This document shows, piece by piece, positions 17,215 through 26,186 of a stretch of 64,000 nt of DNA. Source of the stretch: Methylotenera sp. (GTDB lineage Bacteria; Pseudomonadota; Gammaproteobacteria; Burkholderiales; Methylophilaceae); NCBI RefSeq assembly GCF_029945705.1, contig NZ_JAQSDC010000059.1, positions 1 to 64,000 of the forward strand, in the 5' to 3' direction. A model generated the notes under the pieces. The model saw nothing but the letters and a program-made list of their open reading frames with translations. It searched no databases and was not told where the DNA came from. How positions within the stretch are numbered: position 1 is the stretch's first letter; every line of letters starts with the position of its first letter. A program made the translations under genes and the position numbers.

Positions 17215-20200
17215 TATGTTCTATCTGGAATCGCTGGACAGCCCCACCAACGCGAATTAGCTGGAATACTTTCGCCTTTCATCACCAATGTGAGCGGTCC
17301 TAATTTAACATTATCTGCCACGTAAGCGCTGTAAAGAACGGTGCTACGCGCGCCGATACTCACTCGCTTGCCGATATTCACATGATCAATTTTCATAATA
17401 CGATCTTCAAACAGATGGGTTTGTGGACATACCAGCGCGTTGAGTTCGCTGAATTCGCCTATCGTTACACAGTCAAACTCGGTCAAGTCAGTGGTATCTA
17501 AATACACGCCTCGCCCGATATGACAGCCTAATAAATTAAACGCCATTGGCAACCATGGAGTGCCGCGTAAGTAACGCATAAAATTAGGTACTACAAGGCC
17601 TTCATAAAGATTAGTAATGCCTTCAGACATCCATACAAATGATGTCCACATTGGTTGAGAGCGCTTGTCGTAACGGAATATTAATGTCCATTTAAGAATG
17701 GCAATAAAAATAAAACCACCTAGGCCATATAACAGACCTGCTGCAATTAAATGTAAAGCCACAATGCCCCATTGCTCTGCAGCTGCATATGGCATGGCAT
17801 TAAGCACCACAGTATAACCAACGGCTATCACCACTGCGTGTGGCGTCACAATACGGTAAGCTTCTACTAATGCGCGCCCTATTCTGCGTAAAATTGAAGG
17901 GTGGAATGTAAGTGATTCGGGAAACAAACCGACAGTTTCTTCTCGCGCAGATAGATTAATGGCTGGCGAACCAAGCCACGTATCACCCTTGCTCATCGCT
18001 TCATTACTTGGCGCACGTGAATGAACTCCTATCAAGACATTTTCAGGAATGATTGTTCCATCAGGAATGTATGCACCATTACCAACAAAGCTGCGTTTTG
18101 AAATTACGGTGGGTCGGGTTTGCATCCAACCGCCTTGTATAGACTCATCACCAAGCATCACACCATCGGCAATAAACGACTCATCACCCAAAGTGAGTAA
18201 ATCTGGCACCACACCTTGTGCTGTAGAGATTTCAGCATCTCGTCCGACTTTTGCACCTAATAAACGGTACCAAAATGGCGCATATACAGTCGCATAAACA
18301 CCATGCAGAATGTTTAAACTTGACTCTTGAATTTGATTCACCAACCAGCGACGGCAATATACATTGCTATGTACAGGCCATCGACCAGCCTTTACACGCA
18401 TCAAGACAATCCAACGCAATGCGGCTGAAATCAAAGCCGTACAGATAATAAGCACCGCAATAGCAGGAAATGCTAAGAAGAAATATTTAACCAATTGAAA
18501 CGACGTGCTGCCATGCTCAAGCCATGGATAACTTTCATCCATACGATCAACCAACATCATGCTTGGGAAAATAGGGATGAAAAACAATACTGCTGTAACT
18601 AGTACGCCAAATATAAAAAATAGTGCTTCTAAAATTAAACGGATTTTAGAAACCGCAGGACGAGGCACATGCAAACTTTCATCAAAAGTGCCTAACTCTT
18701 TTGCTGGCGAACCACCCCAAATACGTTTTGCTGGCACGTGCATGCCATCACTAAGGGCAGATAGCCCTTCAACACGAGCGTATTCGCCTACACTGGTATT
18801 ACCTTCTAATATGGCATAAGAGTCCACACAGGCTTCTTTTGCTATAAAAATGTTACCTAAAACTAACTCACCATGCTCCACCCTAGCATTTTCTAAATTG
18901 ACTGCATTGCCAATACTGACGCCATCTGAAATCTTTAATAAATCATGAGCACGTAAGCTCAATGAGCCAATATTAACCTCGCTTCCAACTTTTGCTCCAA
19001 GCGCTCGCAGCCACCACACATATAACGAAGAACCGCCCAACATATATAGCGGAGCACCTTCAATTAGGCGGTCAGAAAGCCACCAGCGGAAATATGTAGC
19101 GCCCCACAGCGGATAGCGTCCTGCTTTAAGTTTGCCTGCTACCAACCATTTACCAACGATTGCGATGACAAAACTAAGCACTGTGACCAGTAAAAAAACA
19201 CCTATAGAGGCCGCAACGGCTTTAGCAATAGAGTCACCTGGGTCGCCAGTAAAGAAATGATAAGTAAAAAATGAAGCCAGCCACTGTGACATGCGCAGCA
19301 ACACCAACATAGGCACCACTAAAGCTTGCGCCGCACCACATAGCCATCGCTTAGTCGTGGATGGCGGTACCCAAGTTGACTCTACAACAGGCAAATTAAC
19401 AGGCGTTTCATTTAAAATTTCAGCGATACGTCCAATTTGGCGATATTGATAAATATCTCGCACAGTAAAACTAGAAAACGTTTCACTAGCTCGTATTGCC
19501 GAAGCTAATCTCGCCGCCAATAAAGAGTGTCCACCTAAATCGGTAAAAAAATCTGCTTCACGCCGTATCGGTTGACCAGGAAAAAGTCTATTTAGGGCGG
19601 TAAACAACACTTCTTCAGCTTGATTATCTGGGCTATCTGAATCACTATTTTCGTTAGTTGAGATGCTTAAAGGTAAAGCACGTAGCGCTTTACGATCAAT
19701 CTTACCTGAAGTGAGTCGCGGCATTTCTGTAAGTATCACAAAATAAGCAGGCACCATATAAGGCGGTAAAGTTTCGGCTAAAGCTGCACGTAATTGAGAT
19801 GTAGCAATATCATCACCATTTTCGCTTACGATATATGCAACCAAACGCTCTAGGCCATCATCTTGCCGTAAAATGACTGCGGCTGTTCCTATGTGATTTT
19901 GGGCAGAAAGTGCCGCTTCAATCTCACCTAGTTCTACACGAAAACCTCTAATTTTGACTTGATCATCAGTTCTTCCTAAACATTGAACTCGACCAGCCTC
20001 GTCAATTCTCGCAAGATCACCCGTACGATAAAGCCTTTGGTCATGCAGCCCAGTTGCAAATGGATTGGTTAAAAATTTTTCAGCGGTAAGTTCTGGTCGT
20101 CCAAGATAGCCAATCGCCACACCTGGGCCACTGATGCATAGTTCCCCTGTTTCGCCAAGATCAAGTAAACGCAAGCTAACTGTTGGATCAGGATCCACCA

Positions 20201-21209
20201 CAAGCAGTATGTAGTTTGGCAGTGGCAAGCCGATAATCACAGGCTCGTTCGCTTGTAATTGAGCCAATGAAGCAGAGACCGTCGCCTCTGTTGGCCCGTA
20301 AGTATTGAACATTTTGCGTTCAGGAGTAGCCCATTTATTGGCCAGCGATTCAGGACAAGCCTCTCCACCAAGATTAATAATACGTAGATTTGGCAGCTCT
20401 CGATTGAACAATGCAAGCAAAGTTGGCACTGCATGCAGTACAGTCACCTTTTGCTCAAATAAAGCTTGTGGTAACGCCTCAGGGTCGGTTGCTAACTCTT
20501 TGGGTGCAATCCACAACGTAGCACCCACTAGATAGCTAATCCATATTTCTTCAAAAGACATATCGAATGCTACGGAGAAACCCTGATAGACAAGGTCTGA
20601 GGCGATAACGCCTAATCGACTGTTTTCACTACGCAAAAAATGGCAAATTGAGCCTTGGTTCACCAGAATGCCTTTAGGCTTACCTGTAGAACCAGAGGTG
20701 TAAATCACATAAGCAGGATGTTCTGGCAAGGCGCCAACACGTCTTTTTATTGTGCCCTTAGTTGGAGTAAGTAAGCTATCTGAACTCCATAACGCACTAG
20801 ATAAAGCTGCAGAAGTTAAATCAGCTAACTGCTTGATATTCGTATCACAACTAATTAAGCCAAAAGCACTCGCATCACCCAAGCAAACTGCAACACGCTC
20901 GGCTGGCGTATCTGCATCAAAGGGTAACCAAGCAGCACCTGTCTTGGCTATTGCCAACTGCATCACTAGTAACTCTATGCCCCGTGGTAGCCAGAGACCA
21001 ATAATCTGCCCTGTAATAACACCATGGTCGATCAAATTTGAAGCTACTAGATCTGCTCGATCATTCAGTTCAGAATAGCTAAGCTTGTGTTCGCCAAAAA
21101 TCAAAGCCGTTTGATTAGGTAAACGCTCTGCAGTTGCTTCAAAAATATCAGCAAGAATCTCAGTTGCTATTAACTCAGGTTGGTTATGTCCAAATAAAAT
21201 ACTGGGCAT
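17214..21209 (-). CDS. Pls/PosA-type single-module polyamino-acid synthetase (A-T-membrane/beta-helix)
   Basis: A 1331-residue membrane NRPS. An adenylation domain (about 20-510) has A3 YTSGSTGKPKG (170-180), the amino-acid carboxylate/amine site region FDMSFEEIW with Asp216 (the residue that marks alpha-amino-acid substrates), A5 FNTYGPTEAT, A7 YRTGDLA, A8 GRTDDQVKIRGFRVE and A10 SGKIDRKAL. A carrier domain follows with LGGHSLLAARL (Ser562). From about 630 on, about six transmembrane helices alternate with three hexapeptide (left-handed beta-helix) domains near 730-830, 970-1080 and 1210-1320. That layout and length match epsilon-poly-lysine synthetase Pls of Streptomyces (about 1319 residues), which joins amino acids without a condensation domain. 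Substrate here unknown; coupling to CphA-like genes suggests a poly- or oligo-amino-acid product. Confidence 0.9.
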   Translation of the reverse strand: MPSILFGHNQPELIATEILADIFEATAERLPNQTALIFGEHKLSYSELNDRADLVASNLIDHGVITGQIIGLWLPRGIELLVMQLAIAKTGAAWLPFDADTPAERVAVCLGDASAFGLISCDTNIKQLADLTSAALSSALWSSDSLLTPTKGTIKRRVGALPEHPAYVIYTSGSTGKPKGILVNQGSICHFLRSENSRLGVIASDLVYQGFSVAFDMSFEEIWISYLVGATLWIAPKELATDPEALPQALFEQKVTVLHAVPTLLALFNRELPNLRIINLGGEACPESLANKWATPERKMFNTYGPTEATVSASLAQLQANEPVIIGLPLPNYILLVVDPDPTVSLRLLDLGETGELCISGPGVAIGYLGRPELTAEKFLTNPFATGLHDQRLYRTGDLARIDEAGRVQCLGRTDDQVKIRGFRVELGEIEAALSAQNHIGTAAVILRQDDGLERLVAYIVSENGDDIATSQLRAALAETLPPYMVPAYFVILTEMPRLTSGKIDRKALRALPLSISTNENSDSDSPDNQAEEVLFTALNRLFPGQPIRREADFFTDLGGHSLLAARLASAIRASETFSSFTVRDIYQYRQIGRIAEILNETPVNLPVVESTWVPPSTTKRWLCGAAQALVVPMLVLLRMSQWLASFFTYHFFTGDPGDSIAKAVAASIGVFLLVTVLSFVIAIVGKWLVAGKLKAGRYPLWGATYFRWWLSDRLIEGAPLYMLGGSSLYVWWLRALGAKVGSEVNIGSLSLRAHDLLKISDGVSIGNAVNLENARVEHGELVLGNIFIAKEACVDSYAILEGNTSVGEYARVEGLSALSDGMHVPAKRIWGGSPAKELGTFDESLHVPRPAVSKIRLILEALFFIFGVLVTAVLFFIPIFPSMMLVDRMDESYPWLEHGSTSFQLVKYFFLAFPAIAVLIICTALISAALRWIVLMRVKAGRWPVHSNVYCRRWLVNQIQESSLNILHGVYATVYAPFWYRLLGAKVGRDAEISTAQGVVPDLLTLGDESFIADGVMLGDESIQGGWMQTRPTVISKRSFVGNGAYIPDGTIIPENVLIGVHSRAPSNEAMSKGDTWLGSPAINLSAREETVGLFPESLTFHPSILRRIGRALVEAYRIVTPHAVVIAVGYTVVLNAMPYAAAEQWGIVALHLIAAGLLYGLGGFIFIAILKWTLIFRYDKRSQPMWTSFVWMSEGITNLYEGLVVPNFMRYLRGTPWLPMAFNLLGCHIGRGVYLDTTDLTEFDCVTIGEFSELNALVCPQTHLFEDRIMKIDHVNIGKRVSIGARSTVLYSAYVADNVKLGPLTLVMKGESIPANSRWWGCPAIPDRT

Positions 21210-21273
21210 AGTGTGTTGACCTCTAGTGGAGTTCGTAAAATCTCGGGGCCTGATTGTAACAAGTTTAGTTGAA

Positions 21274-23844
21274 TTAAGCTTGTGAGATTTGCTGTGCTAT
21301 ATAAGCCAGCGCCTCATCAACCTGATCAATTAGGATGAGGCATAAATCGCCCTTTTCCAAACGTGACAATGCCGCATCAATCGCCACAAACTCTCCACGT
21401 ATTTCATCTACTCTTTTAGTGCGTCTAGCATTTGACAGGCCGCTTCTTAATAGCGCAAGCACCTCACCATCTGCGCGACCGCGTTGGCATTGGTCTTCAT
21501 AGAGTATCACTTCGTCAAAAGCATCACCTAAAATTTCTGATTGACGGCTGATGTCTACGTCTCTGCGGTCTCCAGCGCCACTAATCACTACCATACGTTT
21601 ATTTGCTGGGATATTTTCAATCGCACTGACTAGCGCTACAATCGCATCTGGATTATGTCCGTAATCAGCAATGACGCTGGCGCCACGATATTCAAAAAAG
21701 TTAAAGCGGCCTGGTGCGGTTTGCGCATCGTTAACAAAAGTTGAGACGCCTTGAAGAATAATATCCCACTTAACGTTTAACGCCCATGCAGACGCAATTG
21801 CAGCCATGGCATTCTCAACTTGAAAGCCTATCGTACCGTTCCGAGTCAATGGAATTTTCGCTAGATCAATACGATATTCATTGTGCTGTTGTGCGGCAAC
21901 TATCTGCCCACCTTCAACATACACCACACGATGCCCATGGGCGCGGTGGGTAGCAATCACAGGTAGCTGACCATTTTGTGCAAAGAAAGTCACAGCGCCA
22001 GGACATGCTGCAGCCATATTCACAGTCATTGGATCAGCAGCATTTAATACAGCCATGCCGTTAGGCGCAACATTTTGCACAACGACTCTTTTAACGACGG
22101 CTAAATCTTCCACGGTGGTGATATAGCTTAATCCTAAGTGGTCGCCCATACCAATATTCGTCACCACCGCGACATTGCAACGGTCAAACGCTAAACCTTC
22201 ACGTAACACGCCGCCTCTGGCCGTTTCTAACACAGCAGCATCTACATCTGGATGCATTAATACATTACGGGCGCTTTTTGGACCACTGCAATCACCAGTA
22301 TCAATTCGTCGGCCTTCAATATAAACGCCATCTGAGTTAGTCATGCCAACTCTCAATCCTTGGCAAGTGAGGATATGCGAAATTAAACGTACCGTTGTTG
22401 TTTTACCATTGGTACCTGCAACAGTCACCAGTGGAATTCTGCCATCTTCATCAGCGGCAAACATAGTAGATAAAATAGCGCCCCCTACTTTGCGACTTTT
22501 GCCATAAGAAGGCTGCAGATGCATGCGCAAACCTGGCGCGGCATTCACTTCTACAATGCCACCACCTTGCGCTTCAAGTGGATGCAATACGCTATCGCAC
22601 ATCACATCTACACCGCAAATATCTAAACCTATCATTTGCGCAGCGGCCACTGCGGTAGCGGCTAGTTCAGGGTGTACGTCATCTGTAACATCGGTTGCTG
22701 AGCCGCCTGTACTCAAATTAGCGTTACTGCGCATCACCACGCGCTGACCTTTGCTAGGCACTGAGTCTGCATTTAAGTTTTGTTCGGCTAAGCAGCCTAA
22801 TGCAATATCGTCTATGCGAATTTTAGTGAGCGAAGTCGCATGACCAGAACCACGACGTGGGTCGCTATTTACCTGCTCGACCAAAGCGCGAACAGTGCGC
22901 ACACCGTCTCCCAACACAATCGGCGGGTCGCGTCTTGCTGCCGCAACCATTTGATTGCCAACAACCAGCAATCGGAAGTCACTACCTGTGATAAAACGCT
23001 CAACCAATACTTCTGAACTAATTTTAGATGCCGCAATAAAAGCATCATTAAGCTGTTCACGTGTGACTATATTCACCGTCACACCTTTGCCCTGATTTCC
23101 ATCTTTCGGCTTAACAACAACAGGCCCCGCAATTTCAAGCATGGCGGCCCATGCTTCTTCTATCGTGGAAACTTCCCGACCAAATGGTACTGCTACTCCA
23201 GCCGCATCGAGTAATTTTTTTGTTAAATGTTTATCTTGCGCAATCGCTTCGGCAATCGCACTACTGCGATCTGTTTCAGCGGCTTGAATGCGACGCTGAC
23301 GACTACCCCAGCCAAACTGTACCAAACTACCTTCAGTTAATCGTCTGTATGGTATTCCTCTAGCTACTGCAGCTTGCACAATAGAATCGGTACTAGGTCC
23401 TAGACGGACATCTTCATCGAGGTCTTTCAACGCTGTGAGTGCAGCATCCAAATCAAATGGCGTATCTGCCACTGCAGCTTGGCAAAGACTTTCCGCTAAC
23501 TCAAGCGCCCTACGACCAACTTCTTCTTCGCTATATTCAAACACGACTTGAAACACGCCAGGTTCCGGTGTTGCCGTGGTACGACTAAAAGTCACTAGGC
23601 TTCCCGATTGAGCTTGTAGCGCCAAGGCGGTAAGTTCTAACACATGCGCCATCGTCACAGCTTCAGTATGACCGCCTAGTTGCAACATACCAATCTCAGG
23701 AAAGCGCTCACGAAGTCGCACTTCAAAACCGCTGATATTGGCGATGCAGCGCTCTAGCTCGTCACAAGACACAACCGCTTCAATAGAGGTATGTCGGCTC
23801 CATAAATTAGGACCGCGAAGTGCTCGAACACGATTGACTTGCAT
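21274..23844 (-). CDS. cphA: Cyanophycin synthetase (CphA1-type, full length)
   Basis: CphA builds the branched polymer multi-L-arginyl-poly-L-aspartate from Asp, Arg and ATP. The 856 residues carry an N-terminal domain (1-160), an ATP-grasp domain (about 190-460; VVVKPKDGNQGKGVT and VEVNAAPGL) for Asp addition, and a complete Mur-ligase-like domain for Arg addition, with intact P-loop GTNGKTTTVRL at 477-487. The C-terminal lobe includes PGRFNFFEYRGASVIADYGHNPDAI (711 on). It lies 57 bases after the second cphA-like gene and 64 before the Pls-like gene on the same strand. Product identity (true cyanophycin or a variant) rests on family only. No cphB cyanophycinase is nearby. Confidence 0.92.
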   Translation of the reverse strand: MQVNRVRALRGPNLWSRHTSIEAVVSCDELERCIANISGFEVRLRERFPEIGMLQLGGHTEAVTMAHVLELTALALQAQSGSLVTFSRTTATPEPGVFQVVFEYSEEEVGRRALELAESLCQAAVADTPFDLDAALTALKDLDEDVRLGPSTDSIVQAAVARGIPYRRLTEGSLVQFGWGSRQRRIQAAETDRSSAIAEAIAQDKHLTKKLLDAAGVAVPFGREVSTIEEAWAAMLEIAGPVVVKPKDGNQGKGVTVNIVTREQLNDAFIAASKISSEVLVERFITGSDFRLLVVGNQMVAAARRDPPIVLGDGVRTVRALVEQVNSDPRRGSGHATSLTKIRIDDIALGCLAEQNLNADSVPSKGQRVVMRSNANLSTGGSATDVTDDVHPELAATAVAAAQMIGLDICGVDVMCDSVLHPLEAQGGGIVEVNAAPGLRMHLQPSYGKSRKVGGAILSTMFAADEDGRIPLVTVAGTNGKTTTVRLISHILTCQGLRVGMTNSDGVYIEGRRIDTGDCSGPKSARNVLMHPDVDAAVLETARGGVLREGLAFDRCNVAVVTNIGMGDHLGLSYITTVEDLAVVKRVVVQNVAPNGMAVLNAADPMTVNMAAACPGAVTFFAQNGQLPVIATHRAHGHRVVYVEGGQIVAAQQHNEYRIDLAKIPLTRNGTIGFQVENAMAAIASAWALNVKWDIILQGVSTFVNDAQTAPGRFNFFEYRGASVIADYGHNPDAIVALVSAIENIPANKRMVVISGAGDRRDVDISRQSEILGDAFDEVILYEDQCQRGRADGEVLALLRSGLSNARRTKRVDEIRGEFVAIDAALSRLEKGDLCLILIDQVDEALAYIAQQISQA

Positions 23845-23901
23845 TAAACAGTTTTCCTTATTGTATTGATTTTATGATGTTAATGATGATTGTTTTAGTT
23901 G

Positions 23902-26070
23902 TTAGATTTTAGCAAGGTTGGCAGGTTTAATTATGAACGTGTTGATACCTGTAACAATAAGATCGGGTGAAATACCAAGCGCCCATGCAGCGCCTGCGGC
24001 AGCCAAGAAACTTGTAATCTCTACTGTTGCGGGTTGATTATTCAATGCTGGAATAACCGCCAAACTCACCAAAGGCGTTTGCACTCCCCCATGGGCAAGT
24101 ACGATATATCCATCCTTTAATATCACCGCCCGCCCAGCATTGGCTAAATGCTCACTTACTATTTCACATTCAGCATTTTGCGCAAAAAATATCACTTCGC
24201 CATCACACAACTCCGCCATCATGGCCACTAGTGGATCTTCAGCATTCAATACAGCCGCGCCGTTATCCAATACTACATCAACTTGTGTGCGCATCACATT
24301 GTAAACTTGCTCAATCGTTTCTATGTAATATTCTCCAAAGTGTTTCTCTGGTTCAATATTAGTAATAATACCTACCTGGCAACGGTCGTAGCCCAAGCCT
24401 TCACCCAAAATGGTAGCGGCGCTACTCTCAATCACCGCCGCTTGCACTTTGCGATTCATGAGTAACTTTTGGGCAGCAGTCCAATTAGCACAATCTTTTT
24501 TATCTAATTGACGCTCATCTACATACAAACCATCCGCGCAAGCTAGTCCCGTATGTAAACCACTGAGCTGAATTAAGCTTGCCACTATTTGGGCAACTTG
24601 AGATTTTCCATGAGTACCTGCAATGCCTACCAGTGGAATTCGACCAGAGTCTTCACTACTAAATAAGCTTTCAACAATCGCTTTACCTACTGGGCGTGCC
24701 TCGCCTTGCGCAGGTTTAAGATGCATTAACAAACCTGGCCCTGCATTCACTTCAACAATCGCTGCACCTTGCTCGGCTAGCGGGCGAGAAATATCTTCCG
24801 CAACCATATCAATACCGGCGATATCAAGGCCGACAATGCGTGCGGCCAAGGCAGCTACGGCAGCAACTTCTGGGTGAACTAAATCAGTCACGTCAATAGC
24901 CACATTGCCATTACGTTGCACAATAATAGAAACATTTTTTGACAAAATTGAATCAGGCGTATGCCCTTGCCGGTTAATCTCGAAAATAACAGATGGCGTT
25001 TTATCAATCAGTAGCGGCTCCAATGGAAATTCTTCAGCCTCACCCCTTCTAGGATCTGTATTGACTTGCAGGTCAATTAACTGGCGAACCGTAGACACGC
25101 CATCGCCAATCACCGAAACGGATTCTCCACGCGCGGCGGCGGCTAATTTTCCACCTACAACTAACAGGCGATGCTCATTACCACGTATAAATCGCTCGAC
25201 AATGACCTCACTACCCTCTTCGTCAGCAAGTTTGAATGCTGCCTCAACGTCAACGCGCGTCATCAGTTCGGTAGAAACGCCACGGCCATGGTTACCATCA
25301 CTTGGCTTGACGACAACAGGTAAGCCTATATCTTCAGCCGCTTCCCAAGCATCTTCTGGGCTTTCTACAATACGGCCTTCAGGTACTGGCACGCCGCAAT
25401 TTTGTAACAGTTGCTTAGTTAAATCTTTATCACGTGAAATGCCTTCAGCAATCGCGCTAGTCATATCCGTTTCGGCGGTCCAAACACGATGTTGAGCTGA
25501 GCCATAACCAAGCTGCACTAAATTGCCTTCAGTCAAACGGATAGAGGGAATGCGTAACTCTGTAGCGGCATCTACAATGCAAGCGGTGCTGGGGCCTAAG
25601 CAATAGTCATCCACCAGTTCGCGCAGGGTTGCAACGGTGCCAGCGACATCAAATGGCTTGTTTTCTATCGCAGCCATAATCAAGTCGCGCCCTGCATTTA
25701 GTGCTGCTCGACTGACTTTTTCATTACGTGAACGTACAACAACTTTGTAGATACCTCGCACAGAGGTGCTGCGCGCTTTACCAAAGCCGCCCTGCATACC
25801 TGCTAAGGTTTGCAACTCAAGCGTAACGTGTTCTAGTATGTGACCAGCCCAAGTGCCCTCTTTTACGCGCAACAAAAATCCACCGCGCTCACCTATGCCA
25901 CAACGATGCTCAATGAGCGAAGGAAGCCATGAACTGAGACGTTCATAAAAACCTGGGATGGTATTGGATGGTGAGTCTTCTAACGCACCAATATCTAGCC
26001 ATACCTCTAACACTGGACGATACGTCCATATATTTGGGCCATGCAGAGGTAATATTTTGAGAAATTGCAT
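23902..26070 (-). CDS. Truncated cyanophycin-synthetase-like protein (CphA2/CphA1'-type)
   Basis: A 722-residue paralogue of the neighbouring CphA and first gene of the operon. The N-terminal and ATP-grasp domains are well kept (VVVKPSDGNHGRGVSTE, VEVNAGPGLLMHLKP). The Mur-like domain is present only to TGINTFIIKP and then stops, so the whole C-terminal lobe that closes over the ligase site is missing. The P-loop reads GTHGKSQVAQ at 485-494 instead of GTNGKTTT, losing the canonical Thr pair. The protein therefore probably adds only one of the two residues, or acts as a primer-maker or partner of the full-length enzyme (inference; cyanobacterial CphA2 is likewise shortened). Start ATG 26070 preferred to the TTG one codon earlier. 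Confidence 0.88.
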   Translation of the reverse strand: MQFLKILPLHGPNIWTYRPVLEVWLDIGALEDSPSNTIPGFYERLSSWLPSLIEHRCGIGERGGFLLRVKEGTWAGHILEHVTLELQTLAGMQGGFGKARSTSVRGIYKVVVRSRNEKVSRAALNAGRDLIMAAIENKPFDVAGTVATLRELVDDYCLGPSTACIVDAATELRIPSIRLTEGNLVQLGYGSAQHRVWTAETDMTSAIAEGISRDKDLTKQLLQNCGVPVPEGRIVESPEDAWEAAEDIGLPVVVKPSDGNHGRGVSTELMTRVDVEAAFKLADEEGSEVIVERFIRGNEHRLLVVGGKLAAAARGESVSVIGDGVSTVRQLIDLQVNTDPRRGEAEEFPLEPLLIDKTPSVIFEINRQGHTPDSILSKNVSIIVQRNGNVAIDVTDLVHPEVAAVAALAARIVGLDIAGIDMVAEDISRPLAEQGAAIVEVNAGPGLLMHLKPAQGEARPVGKAIVESLFSSEDSGRIPLVGIAGTHGKSQVAQIVASLIQLSGLHTGLACADGLYVDERQLDKKDCANWTAAQKLLMNRKVQAAVIESSAATILGEGLGYDRCQVGIITNIEPEKHFGEYYIETIEQVYNVMRTQVDVVLDNGAAVLNAEDPLVAMMAELCDGEVIFFAQNAECEIVSEHLANAGRAVILKDGYIVLAHGGVQTPLVSLAVIPALNNQPATVEITSFLAAAGAAWALGISPDLIVTGINTFIIKPANLAKI

Positions 26071-26124
26071 CAATCTATCCAGATTAATATTATTGAAATA
26101 ATGTCATTCGATTTTATCGTATTT

Positions 26125-26143
26125 AGCTGACATAAAGCTGACA
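26125..26143. promoter_or_regulatory. 8-bp direct repeat in the divergent promoter of the polymer locus
   Basis: AGCTGACA at 26125-26132 and again at 26136-26143, an 11-base period that puts both copies on one face of the helix. It sits in the 116-base gap between the cphA-like operon (leftward) and the ABC/DUF1854 operon (rightward), so a regulator bound here could control both. Confidence 0.5.
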
Positions 26144-26186
26144 GACTGCCACACAGTAACAGATTTATATTTATTTGTAAGGCTCG

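Noticed and set aside
18049-18819. Plus-strand ORFs inside the Pls-like gene
   Set aside because: Antisense shadows of a strongly conserved gene; low-complexity Ser/Pro/Thr products without ribosome sites.
24623-25495. Plus-strand ORFs of 84 and 196 codons inside the cphA-like gene
   Set aside because: Antisense shadows; Ser/Thr/Pro-rich translation typical of opposite-strand reading.
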